A stretch of DNA of 64,000 nucleotides, from NCBI GenBank assembly GCA_034925865.1, contig JAYFRN010000025.1, forward strand, positions 1 through 64,000, given 5' to 3'. The first letter of the stretch is position 1, and every line of letters starts with the position of its first letter. The position numbers and the translations under genes are program-made. The notes beneath the pieces are model-generated. The model saw only the letters and a program-made list of their open reading frames with translations, made no database searches and was not told where the DNA came from. The DNA comes from Oscillospiraceae bacterium (GTDB taxonomy: Bacteria; Bacillota; Clostridia; Oscillospirales; SIG627). Below are positions 1 to 9,200 of this stretch, in pieces.

Positions 1-87
1 CTTGTAGACTACAAGTTTGATAGGTCGCATGTGTAAGCACAGTAATGTGTTCAGCTTAGCGATACTAATTGACCGATAGCTTGAACT
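1..87 (+). rRNA. 23S ribosomal RNA, 3' end only
   Basis: The first bases match the conserved end of bacterial 23S rRNA, including the GTGTAAGCAC and ATACTAATTGACCGA stretches that precede the 3' terminus. Only the last ~87 bases lie in the window. The exact 3' end is approximate, because the mature end is set by base pairing with the 5' leader outside the window. Confidence 0.93.
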
Positions 88-149
88 ACTACATTCCTTA
101 TGTTTCATCTTCTTTATTCGGTTTTCAGGGTATTACCTGAATAGAATTA

Positions 150-265
150 GTCAGTGTCTATATTGAGAAGGGTCCACCCGTTCCCATTCCGAACACGGTA
201 GTTAAGCTTCTCTATGCCGAAGATACTTGGCGGGGGACCGCCCGGGAAAATAGGTCGATGCTGAC
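150..265 (+). rRNA. 5S ribosomal RNA
   Basis: A ~116-base RNA whose ends pair (GTCAGTGTCTA at the start, ending in GATGCTGAC). It contains the conserved CCCGTTCCCATTCCGAACAC loop and the TAAGCTTCTC region. It lies ~60 bases after 23S, in the normal 23S-5S order. Ends may be off by a few bases. Confidence 0.95.
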
Positions 266-273
266 ATTTTTAT

Positions 274-350
<77 letters not shown>

Positions 351-352
351 AT

Positions 353-380
353 AAAGCAAGTCTTACGACTTGCTTTTTTT
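353..380 (+). terminator. Rho-independent terminator of the rRNA-tRNA operon
   Basis: The inverted repeat AAAGCAAGTC / GACTTGCTTT with a 4-base loop is followed by a run of eight T. It sits four bases after the tRNA-Asn CCA end. The putative group II intron fragment begins only a few bases after its T tract. Confidence 0.9.
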
Positions 381-384
381 TGTC

Positions 385-743
385 GTGCGCGCAGCGGGCG
401 CGTTTACTCAGCAGTGAAAGTTCACTACAGGCATGGCAGTAGGAACTGTTAGTAGAAGACAAGGGTGTCCATCGCGAGATAGAATCTGAAGAAAGTCGGA
501 TCTGGGAAGGATAATAACCCACGGGCAAAACCTTGATCTGACGAACAAAAATTGCATACAAGGCATACCCGAAACGGACGAGTTTCCCACACAAAACGAG
601 GTCCAATACTGTACAAATTTCGGAATGTAAATGCAGCAAATATACGAGGTGAAAGTGAACGAGCTTACCCGGGGAAGTCTCACAGACAGAGAAATCAGCA
701 ATAAAAATGAATTGTGAGAAGTCAGCAGAGTCATTACTGTACT
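385..743 (+). mobile_element. Group II intron remnant (5' RNA domains only)
   Basis: The stretch starts with GTGCG, the usual group II intron 5' end. In order it carries blocks I recognise from the 5' ribozyme part of bacterial, ORF-bearing group II introns: a GCAGTAGGAACTGTTAG-like block, AAGGGTGTCCATCGCGAG, GATCTGACGAAC followed by an AAGGCAT block, GTAAATGCAGCA, CTTACCCGGGGAAGTCT and GAAGTCAGCAGAGTCAT. In intact introns such a segment is followed by a reverse-transcriptase gene in domain IV. Here no RT frame follows and no domain V/VI is visible; an unrelated reading frame takes over at about 745. The assignment rests on recalled motifs, not on a computed fold. The insertion point, just after a terminator T tract, fits the habit of class C introns, but the subclass is not established. 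Confidence 0.7.
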
Positions 744-1449
744 GTACGGCGGATATCAGGACTTTGAAAAGCTTAAATGGTTTCTTATATTAAGGCTTGT
801 CGACGAAGCGGATTGGACAGCGTATAACAGGAAGTTCGGAAAAATGAAACCTGATCCGGAAAGGCCGCGCGACGGTAAATGGAGCCTTGTCGGATATGAG
901 GATTTTGATGATGATGTTGATTTTGTAGGCCTGCACGGCGCGGGAACGGATAATGGTTTGAATTTCTACGATTATAAAATTAAATATGCAGGACTTAATC
1001 AAAGATGTAATGGAGATTTAAACGGAGATCAGGCAAAAACTCTTGAAAAGTTGCTTCAAGGAAAAGAAAACGAATGCGACCGTGATATTCTCGAAATGAT
1101 GAAAGTGAGAGGATATTTAAGAAATGACGGTAAAAACTATCTGCCTACATTTCCGATATTCAAAAACGGTTATTCCGCGATAGAGCAAAGCTGTACAAAA
1201 GAAACATATAATAAAAAGCTGCTTCCGCTGATCAATCAACTTGAAAAGCTATTCGGTGAGCTTTATATAGTAGTAGCTGATTATGTTTCTGCCGATATTC
1301 CTCCGCGGTTTGCCGATTGTCCACAAGTGGCATGTAATACTTTTTCCATGCGGGGACATATGGTAAAAATGGGTCTGGAAAGCGGTATTATAACAATGCC
1401 GGAGGATATAATGCATACGACTATTGCCATGGCATGCGGGATTAATTAA
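718..1449 (+). pseudogene. 5'-truncated gene of unknown function (possible winged-helix protein)
   Basis: The frame is open from just after a TGA at 715-717 to the stop at 1449. The first ATG is at 844, has no Shine-Dalgarno site, and falls inside what reads as continuous protein: in-frame residues before it (around 751-840) look like normal coding sequence (YGGYQDFEKLKWF and on). I infer that the true 5' end was lost at the junction with the intron remnant. From the ATG it would be 201 residues. A segment around residues 80-105 (DILEMMKVRGYLRND...) has the look of a winged-helix recognition region, and the C-terminal half resembles an effector or dimer domain, but I do not recognise a family. 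It may still be expressed as an internal-start protein. Confidence 0.5.
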
Positions 1450-1532
1450 TTCGGTAAATGATATAAGATACAATCTTGACGGCGCATATGTATTGCGATA
1501 TAATACATATAATGAAAAAATAAAACGGCAAA

Positions 1533-1580
1533 AGAAAAGCCCGTCACCTTGCCTATTATGGCAAGATCACAGGCTTTTTC
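1533..1580 (-). terminator. Terminator of tRNA-Trp, possibly bidirectional
   Basis: A long imperfect inverted repeat (on the minus strand AAGCCTGTGATCTTGCC, then GGCAAGGTGACGGGCTT, separated by about five bases) begins next to the tRNA-Trp 3' end. On the minus strand it is followed by a T-rich stretch. On the plus strand the stem also runs into TTTTT, so it could also stop transcription from the truncated gene. Confidence 0.8.
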
Positions 1581-1656
1581 TGGCAGGGGCACTAGGATTT
1601 GAACCCAGGGCACGTGGTTTTGGAGACCACTGCTCTACCAGCTGAGCTATACCCCT
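1581..1656 (-). tRNA. tRNA-Trp (anticodon CCA)
   Basis: On the minus strand the cloverleaf has acceptor stem AGGGGTA/TGCCCCT, D arm TAGCTCAGCTGGTAGAGCA, anticodon stem GTGGT/ACCAC around CTCCAAA (anticodon CCA), and T arm GGGTTCAAATCC. The 3' CCA is encoded. It is a single-gene unit with its own consensus promoter upstream and terminator downstream. Confidence 0.97.
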
Positions 1657-1699
1657 ATAAATAATTATATGCATCCGCTAACGGATTTGCAACGGCGAT

Positions 1700-1728
1700 A
1701 TTATAACATGCCTTGCCGCAGTTGTCAA
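1700..1728 (-). promoter_or_regulatory. Sigma-A promoter of tRNA-Trp
   Basis: Read on the minus strand, a perfect TTGACA (1728-1723) and a perfect TATAAT (1705-1700) are separated by 17 bases. The start point would lie ~35-40 bases before the mature tRNA 5' end. Confidence 0.88.
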
Positions 1729-1825
1729 TAGCGGATTTTCAATTACGAATTATTTTTGTCGATATGTGAATGATAGGCGACAGGAAAAGAGAAGCTTTGT
1801 CGATCGTTAATCAAGAAGGATGTAT

Positions 1826-2545
1826 ATGAAAAAGAATTTATTGATAGTAGAGGACGATTCCAAAATCAGGAAACTGCTGAGTCTCTATTTCACAGATGAG
1901 GGCTTTAATATTTTAGAGGCTGAGACCGGGCGTGATGCTATCATGATCTTCAAAAATGAAAAGATCGATCTTGTCTTTCTGGATATCATGCTGCCTGAGA
2001 TTGACGGCCTCCGTGTTTGTGAAATTTTGCGGGAAAAATCAGACGTTCCTGTCATAATGCTAACAGCAAAATCACAGGAGGAGGATAAGCTCCGAGGCTT
2101 TGAATACGGTGCGGATGAATATGTTACCAAGCCATTCAGCTTGAAAGTACTTGCTGCCAGAGCATATGCTCTAATGAAGAGAGTAGATGGGACGGTCAGC
2201 AAAAGCAACAATATTGAAGAATATGCCGGGCTTAAGATCAATTTGGCAAGTGGTGAGGTTTTTATCAACGATATTTCAATAGTGTTGACGCGAAAAGAAA
2301 ACGATTTGTTGATTTTCCTTATCCAAAACAAAGGTATAATCCTTTCAAAGGAACAGATTTTGGACAAGGTTTGGGGTTTTGATTATGATGGTGACCCAAG
2401 AACAGTGGACACTCATATAAAAAGGCTTCGGGATAAATTATTGGATCAGAAAAATCTGATTCAAAATGTACGCAACCGAGGATACTGTTTTGCGTTAAAG
2501 GATCAGAAATCCGTTAATATGGAGGAATCTGATGTTTCGAAATAA
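1826..2545 (+). CDS. OmpR-family response regulator
   Basis: A two-domain DNA-binding response regulator of ~239 residues, the usual length. The N-terminal receiver domain (about 1-120) has the acidic pair near residue 10 and the phospho-acceptor Asp in LVFLDIMLPEIDG (about residue 53), plus the conserved Thr and Lys (MLTAK, KPF). The C-terminal winged helix (about 135-230) ends in the trans-activation pattern DPRTVDTHIKRLRDKL. An earlier in-frame ATG at 1820 overlaps the Shine-Dalgarno AGAAGGA, so the ATG at 1826 is preferred. The gene overlaps the histidine kinase by 14 bases, so the pair is co-translated and presumably cognate. The signal sensed and the target genes cannot be read from the sequence. 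Confidence 0.93.
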   Translation: MKKNLLIVEDDSKIRKLLSLYFTDEGFNILEAETGRDAIMIFKNEKIDLVFLDIMLPEIDGLRVCEILREKSDVPVIMLTAKSQEEDKLRGFEYGADEYVTKPFSLKVLAARAYALMKRVDGTVSKSNNIEEYAGLKINLASGEVFINDISIVLTRKENDLLIFLIQNKGIILSKEQILDKVWGFDYDGDPRTVDTHIKRLRDKLLDQKNLIQNVRNRGYCFALKDQKSVNMEESDVSK

Positions 2546-4091
2546 AATCACAAGGAAGTTGACTCTGCTTGTCGCCACATCCTTGGTGCTGTTGATTGGA
2601 ATTGTGATTGCGGCACAGTTTCTGATCATCAGCAGAAACTATATGACGACCGAATACAACCAGGAGCGGGTAAGCCGTCTTTTTAAAGACATCTATCCGC
2701 TTATTAAACGTTATCAAACGGCCCAAGGCGATTCAAATCAAATTTTATCCGCTCTGAACGATTATGCGCGGGAGAACAGATGCTGCTGTCTGATTCTGAA
2801 TAAAAGCTATGAGATTGAGCAGACATCGTACAATATTGACATGCTAAATCGCTCTTATCTGGATTATGTTCAGAAGTGGTTCCGCAGCGGACAACACGAT
2901 ACAAATTTGGATCAGACTTATGCGAACTCAGATCAAATATTTCCAAACTCACATCAGATCTTCCAAATTTTAAATTTCTTTCATATGCCTACGAGATATA
3001 TCGGAATTTATTACCCCATATATATAGCCAATGAGGAGACGGGTTTACAAGAAAAATCCACTTTTGTAGCCATTACAAAAGAAGTATATATAAATGAAAA
3101 CTATACAATTCTGATGAAATACAGCGGATATCTGTTTGGAATTATTGCGATTGTTGCAATTGTGTTGTCAATTGTTTTCTCTCGTCTTGTAACCAGACCG
3201 GTTCTGAAAATTCGGGATGCAGCGGCACACATGATCGGTATGGATTTCACACAGAAGTGCGACTATAAAGCACATGATGAACTGGGTGATCTGGCAAGTA
3301 GCATTAATTATCTTGCTGAAAAACTAAATGAAGCCATTAAACAGCTTAACGAAGCCAACGGAAAACTGCAAAGTGATCTGAATGCCCAGCTTGAGATAGA
3401 CCGGATGAGGAAGAGCTTTATTGCATCGGCTTCACATGAATTAAAAACACCTCTGACGCTGATACGCGGCTATTTAGAAATGATGGAGGATCACCGGCTC
3501 CCTGCTGACGAGTTAAAAAACGCCGAGGCAATCATGATCGGTGAAATCGACCAGTTGGACAAGCTGGTACTGGATTTATTAGACTTGTCCCGGCTCGAAT
3601 CCGATGCTTATGAACTACATCAGGAGAATTTCAACAGCTCAGAGCTGCTGAACCAGATTACAGAAAAATGCAGTGTTGTTATAAGAAAACAAAAGATTAA
3701 TCTCTGCCTGAAGTGTGAAGCCGATCCATCCGATGTCAGAGCGGATCGACACGGGATTGAGCAGGTAATTACGAATTTCTTGTCGAATGCCATTAAAAAT
3801 ACGCCCGAAAACGGAACTATTGTTGTAAAATCTGAAAATGAAAAGGACCTCATTAAAATTTCCGTTTTCAATGAAGGTTCTCACATTAATGAAATTGATT
3901 TGGCAAGAATTTGGGATCCGTTTTATAGGACCGATCAATCCAGAGCCAGGAAAACAGGAGGAACTGGTCTGGGCTTAACAATTTGCCGAGAAATTCTTGA
4001 AAAGCATGGATGTTCTTATGGCGCTGAAAATATAGAAGGCGGAGTAATGTTCTTTTTCACTCTGAAGAATTATTATAATTTAAGCAAATAG
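2532..4091 (+). CDS. Membrane sensor histidine kinase
   Basis: Partner of the response regulator just upstream. The 519-residue chain has TM1 at about 8-31, an extracytoplasmic sensor loop of ~165 residues, TM2 at about 197-218, and a HAMP linker at about 219-271. The HisKA domain carries the phospho-accepting His302 in SASHELKTPLTLIRG, and the C-terminal HATPase domain has N-box FLSNAIKNT and G-boxes in the KTGGTGLGLTICREI region. The loop has a repeated Asp-Gln-rich stretch (residues ~118-145, DQTYANSDQIFPNSHQIFQ) that gives no ligand clue. Autophosphorylation and transfer to the regulator are known for the family; the stimulus is unknown. Confidence 0.93.
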   Translation: MFRNKITRKLTLLVATSLVLLIGIVIAAQFLIISRNYMTTEYNQERVSRLFKDIYPLIKRYQTAQGDSNQILSALNDYARENRCCCLILNKSYEIEQTSYNIDMLNRSYLDYVQKWFRSGQHDTNLDQTYANSDQIFPNSHQIFQILNFFHMPTRYIGIYYPIYIANEETGLQEKSTFVAITKEVYINENYTILMKYSGYLFGIIAIVAIVLSIVFSRLVTRPVLKIRDAAAHMIGMDFTQKCDYKAHDELGDLASSINYLAEKLNEAIKQLNEANGKLQSDLNAQLEIDRMRKSFIASASHELKTPLTLIRGYLEMMEDHRLPADELKNAEAIMIGEIDQLDKLVLDLLDLSRLESDAYELHQENFNSSELLNQITEKCSVVIRKQKINLCLKCEADPSDVRADRHGIEQVITNFLSNAIKNTPENGTIVVKSENEKDLIKISVFNEGSHINEIDLARIWDPFYRTDQSRARKTGGTGLGLTICREILEKHGCSYGAENIEGGVMFFFTLKNYYNLSK

Positions 4092-4190
4092 GAATTCAGG
4101 TAAGATGGAAAATTCTCGATTCCACTAAAACTGTATATAGTTATCACTTCTCAGTTATGACGGTATACAATCGTATAGAGCCTCAGATGT

Positions 4191-4290
4191 TTATTAACTT
4201 GGCAATTAAATAATATAAGAAAGAAAAAGCTCTTGTATATAGACTTTTCTATCTTATAAAACAAAACTTATTTATATGCCGTTTATTAAA
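4191..4290 (+). repeat. Interspersed palindromic repeat, copy A
   Basis: A ~100-base element beginning TTATTAACTTGGCAATTAAA and ending in a near-inverse (...TATGCCGTTTATTAA). An inner hairpin has arms ATAAGAAAGAAAAAG and CTTTTCTATCTTAT around a TTGTATATAG loop. It shares order and sequence with the copies at 4518, 5886, 18860 and 22609. Confidence 0.75.
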
Positions 4291-4517
4291 TGCTGGCACC
4301 ATAAAAAAATAGAGATATATAAATCCAGATAATGCTTTTTATGCTAAATAAAAAGCTTTCGGAGCAAGCCATCGTTTATTAACGATGGCTTTTTGTATTC
4401 TGATGTAAAAGTAGTATATGGGCTTTTTTCGTTATAAGCTAGAATATTTCCGCATTTTATAGTTTGTTTTGTCACTTTGGCGTAACACAGCTTTTCTATA
4501 CTTTATAAACCATAGGT
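4291..4517. other. AT-rich intergenic spacer between repeat copies A and B
   Basis: Apart from the terminator at 4366-4394 I see no gene, RNA or promoter I can support in this stretch between the sensor kinase and the acyltransferase. Confidence 0.5.
4366..4394 (+). terminator. Rho-independent terminator after the two-component operon
   Basis: A perfect 11-base stem, AAGCCATCGTT with AACGATGGCTT around TATT, continues into a short T run. It lies 275 bases after the kinase stop codon, just after repeat copy A. Confidence 0.8.
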
Positions 4518-4618
4518 CATCAAATCGGTAATTAAAACCTTGTTTCATAAGATAGAAAAGCCTATATACCATGGCGTTTCCTATTAAAGTGATAATTATT
4601 TAATTACCGAGATAATAA
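4518..4618 (-). repeat. Interspersed palindromic repeat, copy B (inverted)
   Basis: Read on the minus strand it starts TTATTATCTCGGTAATTAAA, carries the conserved core GGTATATAGGCTTTTCTATC, and ends in AATTACCGATTTGAT. It is in the opposite orientation to copy A, 230 bases away, in the same intergenic region. Confidence 0.75.
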
Positions 4619-4659
4619 CATGATCTCTGAAATTATTGCTTTAATATGAGGGATTGATT

Positions 4660-5712
4660 ATGGAAGGAATTAAAAGCGGCAGAAGTGTCGGTATTGATAT
4701 AATAAAATCGATGGCTGCCATTTTTGTACTCTGCGTTCATTTTTCGTTAAATACCAAATATTATCAAACGCCAATTATCAATACCAACATGTTTATCCAG
4801 TCATGTTTAAGATGGCTTTTTTTTGCCGGTGTTCCACTTTTTATAATATGTACAGGATATCTGAATTACAAGAATAAAATCAGCCGCTCATATTATCTCA
4901 AAATATTTCGTGTGCTGATACCTTATGTATTGATCAGTATTCTTTGTCTGATTTTAAAAAAGCCTGTCAGCTTTCAAAACGCGGTATACTCAATATTTAA
5001 CTTTACGGCCGATTCATATTCGTGGTATGTAAACATGTATATCGGCTTGTTCCTGCTGGCTCCTTTATTTAATGTCGTTATAAATACCTTGGACAAAAAA
5101 AAGCTTTTTATACTGCTGTGCACACTGCTTTTCGTTATAGCTGTACCGGCTACCTTGAATCCTTTTTTCGTTAACATCCCCAAGATTTCCTTTATTTATT
5201 TCCCTGACTGGTGGAAGGGTTTATATCCTATTCTTTATTACTTTATAGGCGCATACATATCAAAATACCAAATAACAATTAAAAAATCCATTAGCTTCGC
5301 GATTGTCGTCATTTTAATTTGTCTGCAGACAGTACTGCAGATAATGTTAAATCAGTATAAGTTTAATAACTGGTTTATGTCCGATTACAGTTCGCTATTT
5401 GTTGTTGCGGAAAGCATTGGTTTGTTTTTGCTGTTTTATTCATCCAATGTTAAAAGAAAAGCTTTTCAAAGCATTGTTAAATGTGTTTCGATGCTCACGC
5501 TTGAAATTTATCTTTGCAGCTATATCACCGATTCTTATTTATATCCGTACTTCAGCAGCCATTTTTATGGACCCACAAATCCGATGTCGCAGGAAATGAT
5601 TTTTAAAAATTACTTTCTGATGATTGTTCCTTTAACATTTATATCCAGCCTTGCGCTTTCGATTGCTATCTACGCACTGTACAAGCTATGCAAAAAGGTC
5701 TTAAGACTTTGA
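4660..5712 (+). CDS. Membrane acyltransferase (acyltransferase 3 / OafA-like)
   Basis: A ~350-residue polytopic protein with about ten hydrophobic segments. The N-terminal pattern GIDIIKSMAAIFVLCVHFS matches the acyltransferase 3 family signature, including the conserved His in TM1. Members move acetyl or other short acyl groups onto extracytoplasmic polysaccharides, peptidoglycan or lipids. The start is taken at ATG 4660, which has GAGGGA six bases upstream; a TTG at 4654 in the same frame is less likely. The gene stands alone between repeat-rich spacers and has its own terminator. The substrate cannot be inferred. Confidence 0.85.
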   Translation: MEGIKSGRSVGIDIIKSMAAIFVLCVHFSLNTKYYQTPIINTNMFIQSCLRWLFFAGVPLFIICTGYLNYKNKISRSYYLKIFRVLIPYVLISILCLILKKPVSFQNAVYSIFNFTADSYSWYVNMYIGLFLLAPLFNVVINTLDKKKLFILLCTLLFVIAVPATLNPFFVNIPKISFIYFPDWWKGLYPILYYFIGAYISKYQITIKKSISFAIVVILICLQTVLQIMLNQYKFNNWFMSDYSSLFVVAESIGLFLLFYSSNVKRKAFQSIVKCVSMLTLEIYLCSYITDSYLYPYFSSHFYGPTNPMSQEMIFKNYFLMIVPLTFISSLALSIAIYALYKLCKKVLRL

Positions 5713-5770
5713 TATAAATACCAGACTGATGTATCCGTGTAATGACTATAATATGTAATTTATATAACCG

Positions 5771-5796
5771 CCGGAGGGTAATCCTCCGGTTTTTTG
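5771..5796 (+). terminator. Rho-independent terminator after the acyltransferase
   Basis: CCGGAGG, loop GTAAT, CCTCCGG, then TTTTTT. It lies ~60 bases after the acyltransferase stop codon. Confidence 0.9.
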
Positions 5797-5885
5797 TTAT
5801 TCATATTTGTACTTTTGTATATATTGTATAACATCGGCAAAATTACGTCCGAGTAAAATTTCAAAAGAATATTCCTCACTTAATC

Positions 5886-5989
5886 TTATTAACTCGGCAT
5901 TTAAATAATTACCACTCAAAGAGAGAAGTCTCTGGTATATGGGCTTTTCTCTCTTATAAAACAATGCTTATTAAATTCCGTTTTAATAA
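5886..5989 (+). repeat. Interspersed palindromic repeat, copy C
   Basis: It begins TTATTAACTCGGCATTTAAA. The inner arms AAGAGAGAAG and CTTTTCTCTCTT flank the loop TCTGGTATATGGG, and the right end is TTCCGTTTTAATAA. It lies between the acyltransferase terminator and the promoter of the heparinase-like gene. Confidence 0.78.
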
Positions 5990-6053
5990 CTGATAAAAAA
6001 CTGCGACAATTAAACTTGCAATTTTTATGCCGTGTTGACATCTCAACAGTCTA

Positions 6054-6082
6054 TTGACAGCGATAACGAAATGTATTATAAT
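6054..6082 (+). promoter_or_regulatory. Sigma-A promoter of the glycan block
   Basis: Perfect TTGACA (6054-6059), 17-base spacer, perfect TATAAT (6077-6082). The transcript would have a ~130-base leader before the heparinase-like gene. A second TTGACA occurs at 6035-6040 without a well-placed -10. Confidence 0.85.
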
Positions 6083-6221
6083 CTATTATGAATTGACATA
6101 ACTCAGACATGGTTTTATTATAAACCGTGAAAAACCGCATATTAAGAAAATAAAACAAAAACGGAAGCGCTGTATGACTTTAAAGCGTATCGGAATGATT
6201 TTGTATTTTGAGGAGAATAAA

Positions 6222-9200
6222 ATGCAAACAAGAAAATTTCTGCGGGCGGTTTCTTCATTGCTTGCTGCTGCAATGTGTGTTGCTTTTGTCCCATCCTTCG
6301 GGACGATCGGGGCATCGGCCGCTTCTGCTGAGCCGCTTAAAACACGTTCAACTGTATATACGGCGGAAAAGGTCGCCAATGCCCGTGAAAATATAGAGAA
6401 ATATGACTGGGCGAAGGAAGAAGCCGATCAGGTTATAAAAACTGCAGATACATATGTAGAAAAAGGCCTTGACTTTTGGTGGGGTCTTGTCACCTCTCAG
6501 CAGCTTCCGCGTTCATACGGCGTCAATCAGACCTTCGGCTGTCCGAACTGCGGCAAGGAAATTGACGCATACGGCAACTATCCGTATGTATTCGATGTAT
6601 TGAACGAGGAATGGAAAATGACATGCCCGAATTGCGGCATGAAATTCCCGACAAACGATTTCAGCGCTTATTATAAATCCTCTCTTGATGAAAACGGAAA
6701 TTTCATCAAGGGCAAGGGCGACAGCTCCCTTTTAAAAAACACTCTTTATCCCGAAAAGGGCGAGAAATGGGGTGTTGACGACGGCTTCGGATATGTTGCT
6801 CCGGACGGAAAGAAATATACATTTATTGCTCACTACAATCACTTTGCGCTTTGGTACGCAAACGGAATACAAGAAGATATCCTGCGTATGGCGGCGGAAA
6901 AGCTTTCACTCGCGTATGTATATACGGGAGAACAGAAATATGCCGATGCGGCGATTGTGCTTCTTGACAGAGTGGCCGATGTTTATCCGGATATGAGCGT
7001 CAGAAATCAAAAGGTTGCTGACGGGTTTTTGCACAGCCACGGCGGCGGAGGTACCGGAAAGGTGGTCGGGTGTATATGGGAAACAGTGCTTGTGGTTCCG
7101 TTTTTAAAGGCATACGACGCCGTTTTCAATGCTTTTCCGTCCATGAGCAGCGAGGCAATGAAGCTGCTCTCTGACAAATCCGGCGGCAAAAAGAGCAATT
7201 ATAAAGACATAATGGTAAATATTGAAGATAATTTCGTAAAACGGATTTTTCCCGCTGTAAAATCAGGCGATATATACGGAAATACAGGCATGCATCAGTA
7301 TGCGCTGGCACTCGCGGCGGTTGTGATCGACGATAAAACTCTGACAAAGCAATGGCTTGATTTTGATTTTCAATCCGGCACAGCCGCCTCCACTGGAATT
7401 ACGGGCGGCAATATTTACGCAGGCTTTGTCAACAGTGTCGACAGGGACGGCTTCGGAAACGAGGCCGCTCCGGGATATAACAACATATGGCTTAATATGT
7501 ACAGCGATCTGGCACAGCTTTTAAAGGGCTATACTATAAACGGCACTGAAATAAGCTATGACCTTTACAACCTGATAAAATATAAAAAAATGTTTTATTC
7601 GATGCTCAACCTGATCATCATGAATAAAATGACGCCATGTATCGGCGACAGCGGAAATACGGGCTGGTGCGGTATTGTCGCAAATAATACAAATTTAATT
7701 CCGGCTTATTGCGTTTACAAGGACGAGTATCTCGCGCAGGCCATATACCTTGTAAACGGCAACAGCACTGACGGCCTTGTGCTTTCCATTTTTGATAAAG
7801 ATCCGGAGGCCCTGACCGGTGAAATCAAGGGAGTAATAGAAAAAAGCGGGAAGCTTAAGTCGGGAAGTGTAAATCTCGCCGGATATGGCTTTGTCGCTTT
7901 GAAAAACATCTCGGAAGCTAAAACCGAAGAACCAAAAAAAATAGAATACCCGAAATCCGTAAAATATGACTTTTCAGAGCTTAAAATATTAAACGCCTCA
8001 CTTGTGACAGGCGTTGAAAAATCCGGAAACGGAGTCACATTTACTTCCTCCGAGAATCAACGTGAAATCACCTTCTGCTTCTACCTTGATAATGCCGAAG
8101 CTGTATATGATCTTCCTGTTACCTTGGGTAAAGGAAATACATCGGGAAAGTTCGACGTATATGTTGACGGAAGGCTTATTCAGTCCGAATGCGATTTCAA
8201 ATCCAAGCCTTCGGAAGTGAATGCCGTTTATTTCAAAAAAACAGTAAGCCTCGCTCCCGGTCTGCACATGCTCACCTTTGATTCTGTTGCGGCAGGAGAG
8301 AGCATATGCCTCGTGTCATTTGGCGCCATACGCCAAAGCTCAGACGAGGGGTCAGGCGTTGCCGCTTCAATAAACCAGGAAACAGATCTGACCGTTTATT
8401 ACGGCCGCAATACGGGTCACGGACATCTGGATAACCTCAATCTCGAGCTGTACGCGTTCGGCATGGATTTAATGCCTGATCTCGGATATCCGGAATTTGC
8501 GGATACAACTCCGCACCGCATGTATTGGGTGATGAACACAGTCAGCCATAACACCGTGCTTGTAAATGATGCGCCGCAGGACGGCAGCACCATTGCATCC
8601 GATATAAAGTATTTTGACGATTCTGAGCTAGTTAAGCTTATTTCCGTTGACGGAGCCGCGGCATATTCTGCCGCGAGCGAATACCGCCGCACGAGCGCTT
8701 TAATAAAAGTGTCCGATACGGAATCGTATGCGATCGACCTGTTCAGAGTCAAGGGTGGGAATAACCACACCTATAGCTTCCATCCTGCCGAGTTTATGGG
8801 TGATACCATAATTACCGGTCTCAACCTGACGCCGCAGGGAGGAGGTACACTCGCCGGGAAAAATGTCGAATGGGGTACGGGAACATATTCCAGCGGATAT
8901 CAGTTCCTGTCCGATGTAAGGACCGATGCGGCTCCGACCGGCAGCTTTTCTATAGACTGGAGCATAAAGGATACATGGGGCTCCGCGACGGCAAACGATA
9001 TTCATCTGAAGCTTTCTATGCTCGGAGCTTTAAGCTCTGTCAATCTTGCCGTTGGCACCCCGCCGCGCAACAAACCCGGCAACCCGAAGGCGCTTGATTA
9101 TGTGCTGGCTAGACGCGTGGCGTCAGATTCGCTGTTTACCGCTGTTATTGAACCGTATTCGGGAGCTTCGTTCGTCAAGAGCTCGGAGCTTGCCGTGATA

